Below, in pieces: positions 35,010-43,856 of a DNA stretch of 64,000 nucleotides (within the stretch, counting starts at the first letter, position 1; each line of letters starts with the position of its first letter). The stretch lies in NCBI GenBank assembly GCA_020725025.1, contig DYFV01000013.1, forward strand, positions 26,727-90,726. Direction: 5' to 3'. Source of the stretch: Azoarcus sp. (GTDB lineage Bacteria; Pseudomonadota; Gammaproteobacteria; Burkholderiales; Rhodocyclaceae). The position numbers were made by a program, and so were the translations under genes. Below the pieces are notes generated by a model. It was not told where the DNA came from. It worked only from the letters and a program-made list of their open reading frames with translations, and did no database searches.

Positions 35010-37868
35010 TCAACCGCAGGTCCCCACCGCCCCGCACGCCGTGCAGAAGTCGCAGCCGTCCTTGCGGATCACCGAGTAATTCCCGCACTCGGTGCACAGC
35101 GAGCCCTGCATCACCTTCGGCTCGTTGTCGTCGCGGGGGGCTTCCAGGATGCCCATCTCGCGGGTCGGGTAGCCCTTCTCGTCGAGCACGCCGAGCATGG
35201 AGTAGCGGTGGATCATCAGCTGGGCGATGTAAGCCACGGTGCTGGGGTAGTTCTGCTGGCGCTTGGTGCCGGGGACGAAGGCCATGAAGTCGCCCAGGGG
35301 CTCCGGGTAGTTGAGGAGCTTGCGCAGCTTCATGCCGATCCAGGCCGGGTCCATGACGCGCATGTCCAGCGACAGGATGCGGGTCAGGCCGTCCAGGGCG
35401 CGCGGGTAGTTGCCGGAGAGCCACACCGAGTAGGGGCGGGTGACGCCGTCGGGCAGGGTGATCTCCTTCAGGCCCAGGACGAAGTCTTCGCCGGTGGCCG
35501 GGTTGGCGATGTCCACCGTCCAGGAGAGCGTTCCGTCGGTGCCGGTCTTGGGCTCCTGCAGGCTGAACAGGGTGTCGAGCACCGGGGTGGGCAGGTCGTT
35601 GGCTTCCAGGGCGCCGAGCTTCTCGCAGCGGTAGCGCACGACCTGGGCGAAGGCCGAGACCACCCCGGGGAACATGGTCTTCTCGCCGTGGGGCGGGAAG
35701 GGCATCTCGAAGGACTTCTCGCCGATGGTGCGGGCGAGCGTGTCGAGCTTGAGCTTGAGCCAGCCGCGGTCGTTGGCGCGCATGTCCATGGACAGGGTCT
35801 TGGCCACGGCGCCCAGGCCGCGGGGCTGGTCGGCGCCGTTCACCCACACCTCGAAGGGGAAGGAGCCGCCGTTGTTGCCCACCTGGCCCACGAAGAGGGC
35901 GAAGTCGCCGGTCGGGGTGTTGAGCATGTAGGTCCACGCCAGGTTGCCGTCCGGCATCTCGGGGCGGCCGGGCCAGCGCAGGCTGGAGAGCACCGGGGCC
36001 GGCAGGCTCTTGATCATCAGGCGGCGGTTGGCGTCGGAGATCTCGACGTCGTGGGGCTGCTTCTGCTCGTTCGACGGCGTGACCGACAGCACCGCGCCCA
36101 GTACCGAGTTGGGCCGGTAGGTGGCCAGCCCCTTGAGGCCGGATTTCCACGCCTTGAGGTAGAGGTCCTCGAAGTCGGTGTAGGGGTAGTCCTCGGGGAC
36201 GTTCACCGTCTTGGAGATCGAGGTGTCCACATAGGGGGCGACGGCCGCGACCATCTCCTCGTGGGCCTGGGCGGAGATCTCCAGGGCGGTGACGAAGTAG
36301 GGCGGCAGCTTGTTCACGTCGCCGCCCATGTGGCGGTACAGGCGCCAGGCGTAGTCCTCGACCGCGTACTCCTTGAAGGTGCCGTCGGCCATGCGCTTGC
36401 GGCGGGTGTAGGTGTACGAGAACGGGGGCTCGATGCCGTTACTGGCGTTGTCGGCGAAGGCGAGCGAGATCGTGCCGGTGGGCGCGATGGACAGAAGGTG
36501 CGAGTTGCGGATGCCGTGCTTGCGGATCTTCTCCTTCACTTCGGCCGGCAGGCGCGAGGCGAAGTTGCCGCCCGAGAGGTAGAGGTCGGCGTTGAAGAGC
36601 GGGAAGGCGCCACGCTCCTTGGCGAGCTCCACCGAGGCGAGGTAGGCGCGGTCGCGCATGTAGGCGGAGATCTTGGTCGCCTCGTTGCGCGCCTCGGGCG
36701 AGTCGTAACGCTTGCCCATCATGATCAGCGCGTCGCCCAGGCCGGTGAAGCCGAGGCCCACGCGGCGCTTGGACTGGGCCTCGTTCTCCTGCTGCTCGAG
36801 CGGCCAGTGGGTGACGTCGAGCACGTTGTCGAGCATGCGGATGGCGACGTCGACCACCTTGCCGAAGGCCGGGTAGTCGAACTCGGCCTTGTCGGTGAAC
36901 GGGTTCTTGACGAAGGGGGTGAGGTTGATCGAGCCCAGGTCGCAGCAGCCGTAGGGGGGCAGGGGCTGCTCGGCGCAGGGGTTGGTGGCCTCGATGGTCT
37001 CGCAGTAGTAGAGGTTGTTGTCCTGGTTCATGCGGTCCAGGAACAGGATGCCCGGCTCGGCGTGGTCGTAGGTCGAGCGCATGATCTGGTCCCACAGCGC
37101 GCGGGCGGGAACCTTGCGATAGACCCACAGCCCGTCGTCGCGCTGGTAGGCACCGGCGGCCTTGAACTCTTCGGCCGGTTCGGCCTTGTGGGCGAGCTCC
37201 ACGTCGGTGCCGGCATCCACCGCCTTCATGAAGACGTCGGTCACGCCCACCGAGATGTTGAAGTTGGTGAGGTCGCCGTGGTCCTTGGCGTGGATGAATT
37301 CCTCGATGTCCGGATGGTCGCAGCGCAGCACGCCCATCTGGGCGCCGCGGCGGGCGCCGGCGGACTCGACCGTCTCGCAGGAGCGGTCGAAGACGCGCAT
37401 GTAGGAGACGGGGCCGGAGGCGTTGGAGAGGGTGCCCTTCACCAGCGCGCCCTTCGGCCGGATGCTGGAGAAGTCGTAGCCCACGCCGCCGCCGCGGCGC
37501 ATGGTCTCGGCGGCCTGCGCGAGGGCGGTGTAGATCCCGGGGCGACCGTCGACCGCCTCGCTCACCGAGTCGCCCACCGGCTGGACGAAGCAGTTGATGA
37601 GGGTGGCCTGCAGCTTGGTGCCGGCGGCGCTGTTGATGCGCCCGGCGGGGACGAATCCGTGCTCCTGGGCCTCGAGGAACTTCGCCTCCCAGTGGGCGCG
37701 CTTGTCCTCGGCTTCGACCGCGGCAAGCGCGCGCGCGACGCGGGCGCGAACCTCGTGCACGGTCTTTTCGTCGCCCTTGGCATACTTCTCGACAAGGACT
37801 TCCCCGGAAATCTCTTGCGGCGCCAGCGTGGAGGCGTCGGCCTTAGGTGCCTGGATCGTCTTGCTCAT
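35010..37868 (-). CDS. nrdJ: adenosylcobalamin-dependent ribonucleotide reductase (class II)
   Basis: The product is 952 aa. It reduces ribonucleotides to deoxyribonucleotides using a B12-derived thiyl radical, with or without oxygen. Family features are [10 protein letters not shown] (Cys93), the radical-site segment [16 protein letters not shown] with Cys298 and Glu300, and [24 protein letters not shown]-terminal Cys-rich tail ([23 protein letters not shown]) should relay electrons from thioredoxin. Two copies of an extra C-terminal domain lie at ~630-880, as in other long class II enzymes of proteobacteria. It is transcribed alone, with a terminator downstream and an A/T-rich leader upstream. 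No cobalamin riboswitch is evident. Confidence 0.95.
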   Translation of the reverse strand: MSKTIQAPKADASTLAPQEISGEVLVEKYAKGDEKTVHEVRARVARALAAVEAEDKRAHWEAKFLEAQEHGFVPAGRINSAAGTKLQATLINCFVQPVGDSVSEAVDGRPGIYTALAQAAETMRRGGGVGYDFSSIRPKGALVKGTLSNASGPVSYMRVFDRSCETVESAGARRGAQMGVLRCDHPDIEEFIHAKDHGDLTNFNISVGVTDVFMKAVDAGTDVELAHKAEPAEEFKAAGAYQRDDGLWVYRKVPARALWDQIMRSTYDHAEPGILFLDRMNQDNNLYYCETIEATNPCAEQPLPPYGCCDLGSINLTPFVKNPFTDKAEFDYPAFGKVVDVAIRMLDNVLDVTHWPLEQQENEAQSKRRVGLGFTGLGDALIMMGKRYDSPEARNEATKISAYMRDRAYLASVELAKERGAFPLFNADLYLSGGNFASRLPAEVKEKIRKHGIRNSHLLSIAPTGTISLAFADNASNGIEPPFSYTYTRRKRMADGTFKEYAVEDYAWRLYRHMGGDVNKLPPYFVTALEISAQAHEEMVAAVAPYVDTSISKTVNVPEDYPYTDFEDLYLKAWKSGLKGLATYRPNSVLGAVLSVTPSNEQKQPHDVEISDANRRLMIKSLPAPVLSSLRWPGRPEMPDGNLAWTYMLNTPTGDFALFVGQVGNNGGSFPFEVWVNGADQPRGLGAVAKTLSMDMRANDRGWLKLKLDTLARTIGEKSFEMPFPPHGEKTMFPGVVSAFAQVVRYRCEKLGALEANDLPTPVLDTLFSLQEPKTGTDGTLSWTVDIANPATGEDFVLGLKEITLPDGVTRPYSVWLSGNYPRALDGLTRILSLDMRVMDPAWIGMKLRKLLNYPEPLGDFMAFVPGTKRQQNYPSTVAYIAQLMIHRYSMLGVLDEKGYPTREMGILEAPRDDNEPKVMQGSLCTECGNYSVIRKDGCDFCTACGAVGTCG

Positions 37869-37987
37869 GGTCTTCTTGTCTGCCCCTTCGGTTGATGTTC
37901 GCGATGCCGTGAAGCATAGCGCTAGAATTCGCGAAGTGCAAAAAAATTAAAACCAATAAAAACAATACGTTAAAAATTATTGCGGTG

Positions 37988-38019
37988 TGTCAAGAACATC
38001 AGAGGCACTAGATGTAGTA
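37988..38019 (-). promoter_or_regulatory. candidate nrdJ promoter region with NrdR-like dyad
   Basis: On the minus strand TTGACA (37988-37993) is a perfect -35 box; the -10 element in the A/T-rich stretch that follows is not clear. Just upstream, CACTAGATGTAGTA (38006-38019) contains the dyad CTA-n-AT-n-TAG, which resembles NrdR boxes. NrdR normally binds two boxes about 31 bp apart and a second was not found. Apart from this, the 348-bp gap (37869-38216) shows no gene. Confidence 0.35.
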
Positions 38020-38216
38020 GGACGAATTGCATAGCGGATCCGGCTCAAGACCGCGCCGCCACTGGGTTTTCGGTACGCGATATGGGTAGGCCGGCCAGGC
38101 GGAAGCAGGGTGCGAAAAACTTGCGGCCGAATTTATTTCGGGGGTGCCGTGTGTCGGATGACGACCGGCCGCTCCGACCCGGTCTCGGGGGCGCGGGGTC
38201 GCGCCCAGGGGGCGCG

Positions 38217-40595
38217 CTATTCCGCCTGCTCGAGGAGTCCGTGGACGAGCGGGGGCGCGACGAGGAGGGCCTGGAAGACGTCCTCGGGCATGGGTTTGCC
38301 GTAGAGGTAGCCCTGGGCCAGGTGGCAGCCGATGCCCTTCAGGAAGTCGGCCTGTTCCAGGCTTTCCACGCCTTCCGCCACGACGGCCATGCGCAGGCTG
38401 CGCGCCATGGCGGCGATGGCCCGCACCAGCTCGGCGCTGTCCGGCTCGCGGATCATCCCGGAGATGAAGGAGCGGTCGATCTTCAGGGTGTGGATCGGGA
38501 AGCGGGCGAGGTAGGCCAGCGCCGAATAGCCCGTACCGAAGTCGTCGACCGCCAGCGACACGCCGAGGTCGGCTAGGGTCTCCAGCGTCTGGCGGATCTC
38601 GGGACGGTCGTCGAGGAGCAGGCTCTCGGTGATCTCCAGCTCGACCCACTCGGGCCGGCAGCCGGTCTCGGCGAACACCCGCTGCACCCGCTCGGCCAGG
38701 CGGCCGTCGATGAACTGGCGCGGCGACAGATTCACCGCCACCGGGCAGACGCGACCGGTGCGCTCGTTCCAGCGCCGGCCGGCCTGGCAGGCGCCGCGCA
38801 ACGCCCATTCTCCGAGCTCGGTGATGAGGCCCGACTCCTCGGCCAGGGCGATGAAGCTGGCCGGCGTGACGAGGCCGCGTTGCGGATGGTGCCAGCGCAG
38901 CAGCGCCTCGGCCCCCACCACGGATCCCGTGCCGAGATCGACCTTGGGCTGGTAGTAGAGTTCGAAGTCGCCGGCGGCGGCCGCCTTGCGCAGGTCCGCC
39001 TCCAGGGCCAGCCGTTCCTGGGCGGCGGCCGTGAGCTCGGGGGCGTAGCGGTGGGCGCGGTTGCGCCCTTCGTGCTTGGCATGGTGCAGCGCCATGGCGG
39101 CGCAGCGCAGGAGCTCCTCGGCTTCCACACCGTGGTCCGGCGCGTGGGCGACGCCGAGGCTCGCGGTGAGGCGGATCTCCAGGTTGCCGACGTGGAAGGG
39201 GGTGGCGAGCGTCTCGAGAATCCGGGGCGTCGTCGCGACGGCGTCGCGGTCGCCTTCGGTGGTGGGCATCAGGATCGCGAATTCGTCACCCTCCAGCCGG
39301 GCCACCACGCACGAGGGATCGAGCGAGCGGCACAGGCGCCGGCTCGTGGCGCGCAGCAGCGCGTCGCCGCTGTCGCGCCCGAAGGTGTCGTTTACCGCCT
39401 TGAAGCGGTCGAGCCCGAGCACGATCAGCGTGGCCCCGAGGCCCTGCCGCGCGGCGTCCGAAACGGCGGTGCGGAGCAGGTCCTTCAGCCGGGCGCGGTT
39501 GGGCAGGCCGGTCAGGGCGTCGACGTAGGCGAGCTCGTGGAGCTTCTTCCGGTATTCGACGATGCGGGTCACGTCGCGCCCCACCGCCAGGACCCGCGTC
39601 ACGCAGCCGTGGCTGTCGTATTCCGGTTCGAGGCGGATGTGGCTGTAGCGCAGCTCGCCCGTCGCGTTCATCCAGTCGAGCTCGAACTCCTCGGATCCGC
39701 CGTTCGCCAGGACCTTGGCGATGGTGGCCTGGTAGGTGCGCGCGGACTCGCCGCCGGGAAACTCCGCGGGCGTGCGGCCCACCAGGTCGGATTCCTGCAG
39801 GCCCGCTTCGCGCAGCGCCTGGGCGTTGGCGCAGATGAGGCGGCACTGCGCGTCGTAGCGGGTGATCGAGTCGGGCGAGCGGTCCACCAGGGTGCGCAGG
39901 TCCCGCTCGCGTGCCTGCAGCCTCGCCGTGGCGATGCGGCGCTCGATGTCGATCGCGGCAAGGCGGCTCGCCTCATGTAGCAGGACCATCTCCGCGCGGG
40001 TCGGCAGGATGGGACGCTCGCCGAAGGCGGCGACGATGCCCAGCGGCTTGCCGGCCGTGTCGCGGATCGGCACCGTCCAGCAGCTGCGCAGTCCCGCCGC
40101 CTTCGCCGCGGGACCGAGCGCTTCGTATCCCGGATGGACCAGCATGTCGGGCACCAGTGACGGGATCAGGTGCCAGACCCCCGAGCGGGAAAGACTGGCC
40201 GCCTCGGCGATCCCCGAGCGCTCCAGCGCCTCCTTGAACACCGCGGGCAGACTGGGCGCCGCGGCCACCCTCGGGCGGTCGCCGTCGGACTCGACGAGCA
40301 GTACGCAGCAGCGGATGCGCTGCTGCGTGCCTTGGGCGCCCTCGACGTACTCGGCCAGCCGCTCGAGCGCGTGGTCCAGCTTCGATGTGCCGTGCACGCC
40401 CTCGAGAACGCGCAGGCGCAGATCCTCGTGGCCTTCGGAGCATTCCTGCGAGGCGCCGGTACCTGCCGTGCGTGGGTTCGCCACGCGGATGGCAAGGCGC
40501 AGCGCCGCCAGGTAGAGAAGGACGACGCCCACGTGGACCAGGCCGAAGCCGTGGTCCAGAAGTGCGAGTTGGGCGAAGGTGGTGAAGTCGTTCAT
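38217..40595 (-). CDS. GAF-PAS-GGDEF-EAL cyclic-di-GMP phosphodiesterase
   Basis: The product is 792 aa. An N-terminal membrane segment (VHVGVVLLYLAALRLAI) is followed by a GAF-like domain (~60-230), a PAS domain (~235-345), a GGDEF domain (~350-515) and an EAL domain (~530-785). The cyclase motif reads EGDEF at 435-439 instead of GGDEF, so cyclase activity is doubtful. The EAL motif is intact (GAEALLRWHHP, Glu563), with ELEITES and DDFGTGYSALAYL further on, so c-di-GMP hydrolysis is expected. The degenerate GGDEF may bind GTP as a regulatory domain. It lies downstream of a REC-only protein and a small membrane protein on the same strand, plausibly in their operon. Confidence 0.9.
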   Translation of the reverse strand: MNDFTTFAQLALLDHGFGLVHVGVVLLYLAALRLAIRVANPRTAGTGASQECSEGHEDLRLRVLEGVHGTSKLDHALERLAEYVEGAQGTQQRIRCCVLLVESDGDRPRVAAAPSLPAVFKEALERSGIAEAASLSRSGVWHLIPSLVPDMLVHPGYEALGPAAKAAGLRSCWTVPIRDTAGKPLGIVAAFGERPILPTRAEMVLLHEASRLAAIDIERRIATARLQARERDLRTLVDRSPDSITRYDAQCRLICANAQALREAGLQESDLVGRTPAEFPGGESARTYQATIAKVLANGGSEEFELDWMNATGELRYSHIRLEPEYDSHGCVTRVLAVGRDVTRIVEYRKKLHELAYVDALTGLPNRARLKDLLRTAVSDAARQGLGATLIVLGLDRFKAVNDTFGRDSGDALLRATSRRLCRSLDPSCVVARLEGDEFAILMPTTEGDRDAVATTPRILETLATPFHVGNLEIRLTASLGVAHAPDHGVEAEELLRCAAMALHHAKHEGRNRAHRYAPELTAAAQERLALEADLRKAAAAGDFELYYQPKVDLGTGSVVGAEALLRWHHPQRGLVTPASFIALAEESGLITELGEWALRGACQAGRRWNERTGRVCPVAVNLSPRQFIDGRLAERVQRVFAETGCRPEWVELEITESLLLDDRPEIRQTLETLADLGVSLAVDDFGTGYSALAYLARFPIHTLKIDRSFISGMIREPDSAELVRAIAAMARSLRMAVVAEGVESLEQADFLKGIGCHLAQGYLYGKPMPEDVFQALLVAPPLVHGLLEQAE

Positions 40596-40670
40596 GCACG
40601 GTCTCCGTGCGGCGTCCGGGTGCAGGGTGGCTTTCCCGGGGCCCCGCGGTGCGATGAGTGCGCTGGCGCG

Positions 40671-40955
40671 TTAGCTCGAGCTGCTGCACCGGTCGGGCGC
40701 CAGGGCCTCGGGCGAAACGCGCGGGGAGTTCGCGTGCAGGCGCAGTCGCGGCGCGGGCACCGCCGGTGCGGACTCCGGCTCGGCCGCCGGCTTGATGTAG
40801 CCGAGGCGCAATGTCGCAAGCCAGGCCGTCGTCCACCAGCAGGCGGCCGCGACGCTCGCGGCGATCAGCGCGGCACCGGGCGCGAGCAGCACCGGCACTT
40901 CGGGGGCGGGCTGCGGGCGGGCGGGCAGCCTGTCGAGCTTCACGATGTCTCCCAT
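40671..40955 (-). CDS. small single-pass membrane protein
   Basis: The product is 94 aa. It has a Pro-rich start, one hydrophobic helix at ~23-48 (VLLAPGAALIAASVAAACWW) and a Pro/Ser-rich tail. No family is recognised. GGAGA lies about 8 nt before ATG 40955. It sits between the REC-only gene (66 nt upstream) and the GGDEF-EAL gene (75 nt downstream) on the same strand and may be an accessory subunit of that signalling branch. Confidence 0.55.
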   Translation of the reverse strand: MGDIVKLDRLPARPQPAPEVPVLLAPGAALIAASVAAACWWTTAWLATLRLGYIKPAAEPESAPAVPAPRLRLHANSPRVSPEALAPDRCSSSS

Positions 40956-41021
40956 CTCCGTTCTCTCCGTTGGGGTCTTGTCGTCGTTGGTCGTGGAGGA
41001 GGACTTGCAGCGTTCGATCGA

Positions 41022-41492
41022 TTACGCACCGGGCGACGGCGTGCTGCCCGGCCCGGACCGCACCGTCCGCAGCGCCATGAGTTCGGCGAGATGCGGGTCG
41101 ATGAAGACTCGGCCGGCCACGACCTGGCGGACGGCGATGATCAGGGTCTCCGGATCGCAATCCTTGGTGATGTAGCCGTTCGCCCCCGCCCGGAGGGCGG
41201 CCTCGACGATCTGGATCTCGTCGTAGGTGCTCAGCACGAGAATGGGCAGGGCCGGGCGCAGGGCGCGTATGCGGACGATGAGCGCTTCGCCGCACAGGCC
41301 CGGCATGTTCATGTCGAGGAGGAGCAGGTCGATGTCGTCATGGTCGAGCCGCCGCAGCAGCGCTTCGCCGTGCTCGGCCTCGCCGACCACCTCGATGTCG
41401 CCGACGAGCGTAAAAAGCCGCTTGAGCCCGTCGCGCATGAGCGCGTAGTCGTCGGTGATGAGCAGTCGGATGGGGTTGGGTGCGTCTTGCAT
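41022..41492 (-). CDS. stand-alone response-regulator receiver protein (NarL-type, no HTH)
   Basis: The product is 156 aa. The receiver domain spans ~8-125 with phospho-acceptor Asp60 (LLLLDMNMPG) and Lys in GYITKDCDPE. The sequence is close to the NarL-type regulator at 41737-42369, with long identical blocks such as ALPILVLS and GLKRLF. The LuxR-type HTH is missing: after FIDPHLAELMALR the protein ends in a short GPGSTPSPGA tail. It is a duplicate that lost its output domain. It could act as a phosphate sink or a partner of the GGDEF-EAL protein. The 244-bp gap upstream of it shows no gene. Confidence 0.8.
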   Translation of the reverse strand: MQDAPNPIRLLITDDYALMRDGLKRLFTLVGDIEVVGEAEHGEALLRRLDHDDIDLLLLDMNMPGLCGEALIVRIRALRPALPILVLSTYDEIQIVEAALRAGANGYITKDCDPETLIIAVRQVVAGRVFIDPHLAELMALRTVRSGPGSTPSPGA

Positions 41493-41736
41493 CGCCTTGG
41501 GGTTCGAGGAGCCGTCGCCGCCGGGCCACCGGCGTTCCGGGATGGGCGGACACGCCCGATTGCGTGGCCGGCATCTTGGGATCCATGTTCGTCCCGGTGG
41601 CCGGGGCGGACAATCGGCCCGCTCCTGAATTGAGGGTAGGGATGCGCGAGCAGGGGGTAAGGAAATCCCTGCGTCGGAGGCGGAAGCCGCTTCCTGGGAA
41701 GCGTGGGCGGGTGGGCCGCGCGGGACGGCGGCCGGC

Positions 41737-42369
41737 TCAGTCGATCAGGTGGTGCACCATCGCGTAGCGGACGATGTCGGCGTTGGAGGTGAAGCCCATC
41801 TTCTCCATCATGCGCGCCTTGTGGGTGCTCACCGTCTTGTTGCTGATGGAGAGCTGGTCGGCGATGTGATTTACGCTCATGCCGCGGGCGATCAGGCGCA
41901 GCACCTGGAGCTCCCGGTCGGTCAGGCACTCGTGGTCGGCGCGCTGGCCCAGCCCGCTCGCCTCGAGGGCCATCTGCTCGGCGAGGTCGGGGTCGATGAA
42001 GCGCTGCCCGGCGGCGACGCGGCGGATCGCGGCGAGGAGGGTTTCGGGGTCGCGGTCCTTGGTGAGATAGCCGCGCGCTCCGGCGCGCAGTGCACGCTGG
42101 GCGATCTGCGTCTCGTTGTGCATGGAGAGCACCAGGATGGGCAGGGCCGGGTGGTGGGCATGAACGCGGGCGATGAGATCCTCCCCGCTGATGCCGGGCA
42201 TGCTCATGTCGAGGAGCAGCAGGTCGACGCCGTCCTGGCGCAGGCGATCGAGGAGCTGGGCGCCGTTCTCCGCCTCGCCCACCACTTCCAGGTCGCTCGC
42301 CAGCGCGAAGAGGCGTTTGAGCCCTTCGCGCATGATGGTGTGGTCGTCGGCGATGAGCAGGCGGATCAT
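41737..42369 (-). CDS. NarL/FixJ-family response regulator
   Basis: The product is 210 aa. The receiver domain has Asp8-Asp9 and phospho-acceptor Asp54 (LLLLDMSMPGISG) and Lys in GYLTKDRDPE. The C-terminal LuxR-type HTH is at ~145-205 (LTDRELQVLRLIARGMS, NKTVSTHKARMMEKMG). It overlaps the upstream histidine-kinase gene by 4 bp (ATGA), so the kinase with the HisKA_3 domain is its likely partner. It is expected to control transcription of unknown targets. Confidence 0.92.
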   Translation of the reverse strand: MIRLLIADDHTIMREGLKRLFALASDLEVVGEAENGAQLLDRLRQDGVDLLLLDMSMPGISGEDLIARVHAHHPALPILVLSMHNETQIAQRALRAGARGYLTKDRDPETLLAAIRRVAAGQRFIDPDLAEQMALEASGLGQRADHECLTDRELQVLRLIARGMSVNHIADQLSISNKTVSTHKARMMEKMGFTSNADIVRYAMVHHLID

Positions 42370-43856
42370 TCGGAGTCTCCCTGGCCCTGGGCGGGGATCG
42401 TGACGGTGACGCGGGTACCCCGGCCGGGAGCGCTGGCGATGGTGAGCTCGCCGCCCAGCATCTGGCCACGCTCCCGCATGCCGAGCAGGCCGAAGGTGCT
42501 CTTGCGGCGCACGGCCGGGTCGAAGCCCTTGCCGTCGTCGCTGACCTCCAGTCGGTAGCTGTGATCGTATTTATCGAGCCGCACTTCGGCCCGGCTCGCC
42601 TCCGCGTGGCGCGCGACGTTGGTGAGCGACTCCTGCACGATGCGGAACAGCGCCGTGGCGCGCTCGTCGTCGAGGGAGACGCTCTCCTCGGGGAGCTGCA
42701 GCCGGCACTGGATCCCGCTGTGCCGCGAGAAATCGTCGATCAGCCACTCGAGCGCCGAGGCGAGGCCCATGTTGAGCACGCCGGGACGTAGGCTGGAAGC
42801 GATGTCGCGCACGACCTGGATCGCCCGGTCGGCGAGCGCCATCAGCGCGCCCACGCGCTCCACCAGCAGGGGATTGTCGGCGCCGAATTCCAGGCGCAGC
42901 ACGGAGACGCCCATGCGCAGCGCGGTGAGGTGCTGGCCGAGTTCGTCGTGGATCTCCCGGGAGATGCGCTTGCGTTCCTCCTCGCGGGCGGTTTCGCGGC
43001 GCCGGGTGAGGTCGCGCAGCTGGGCGTTGGATTCCTGCAGGCGACGCTCGGCCTCCTTGATCGCCGAGATGTCGCGCCCGACGGCGAGTACGCTGACGAC
43101 GCGGCCTTCGGCGTCCCGCTCGGGGACCAGGCGGATCTGATGCCACGCGTGGGCCGGGCAGTTCGCGGAGGGGATATCGGTGATGAAGAGCTCCATCTCG
43201 GCGGCGCTTCCCGATTCGAGGACTTCGCGGAGCTTTCCCTCCAGCTGCTCGAGGGCGGCGGAGTCGGCTCTCGCCTCGGCCAGCGGCTTGCCGAGCAGAG
43301 ACGCGAGCGGCGTCTGGAGCAGGCCCTGCAGGCTCGGGTTCGCATACAGGTAACGGCACTGGGTATCGAAGCGCGCGATGAAGTCGGGCGAGTTCTCCAC
43401 CAGCGCGCGGAATTCCTGCTCCCGCTTGTGGAGGAGGGCACGGGCGCGCTTGCGCTCGGCGTTGATTTCCAGGTGGGTGGTGACGCGGGCGATGAGCTCG
43501 TCGATCTGCAGCGGCTTGTTCACGTAGTCCACCGCGCCGGCGCGAAAGCCCGCGAGCTTGGCCTCCGGTTCGGTCAGCGAGGTCATGAAGATGACGGGGA
43601 TGTCCCAGGTCAGCTCGCTCGCCTTCAGGCGCCGGCAGGTCTCGATGCCGTCCATGCCCGGCATCATGACGTCGAGCAGGATCAGGTCCGGGTCGACCAG
43701 CTCGGCGCGGGTGATGCCTTCCGGGCCGTCCTGGGCGATCAGGACCCGGAAGCCGTGGGTCTCGAGGTACTCGACCGCCACGCGCAGGTTGATCGGCGTG
43801 TCGTCGATGATGAGGATGGTCCGGCCGTCGGCCGCGGGTGCCGGTGTCGTGCTCAC
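42366..43856 (-). CDS. REC-PAS histidine kinase (NarX-type HisKA_3)
   Basis: The product is 496 aa. An N-terminal receiver domain (Asp62 in LILLDVMMPGMDG) is followed by a PAS domain (~150-265), a HisKA_3 dimerisation domain with His303 (SREIHDELGQHLT) and an HATPase_c domain (VSDDGKGFDP, TFGLLGMRERG). It has no membrane segment, so it is cytosolic. Input is probably a phosphate from the upstream hybrid kinase via the REC domain plus a PAS signal. Output is the NarL-type regulator next door. It overlaps both neighbours by 4 bp, so the three proteins are co-translated. Confidence 0.92.
   Translation of the reverse strand: MSTTPAPAADGRTILIIDDTPINLRVAVEYLETHGFRVLIAQDGPEGITRAELVDPDLILLDVMMPGMDGIETCRRLKASELTWDIPVIFMTSLTEPEAKLAGFRAGAVDYVNKPLQIDELIARVTTHLEINAERKRARALLHKREQEFRALVENSPDFIARFDTQCRYLYANPSLQGLLQTPLASLLGKPLAEARADSAALEQLEGKLREVLESGSAAEMELFITDIPSANCPAHAWHQIRLVPERDAEGRVVSVLAVGRDISAIKEAERRLQESNAQLRDLTRRRETAREEERKRISREIHDELGQHLTALRMGVSVLRLEFGADNPLLVERVGALMALADRAIQVVRDIASSLRPGVLNMGLASALEWLIDDFSRHSGIQCRLQLPEESVSLDDERATALFRIVQESLTNVARHAEASRAEVRLDKYDHSYRLEVSDDGKGFDPAVRRKSTFGLLGMRERGQMLGGELTIASAPGRGTRVTVTIPAQGQGDSE

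Noticed and set aside
38058..38065. GCCACTGG, part of the cobalamin-riboswitch consensus, near nrdJ
   Set aside because: It lies on the plus strand while nrdJ is on the minus strand, and the B12 box and other conserved blocks are absent.
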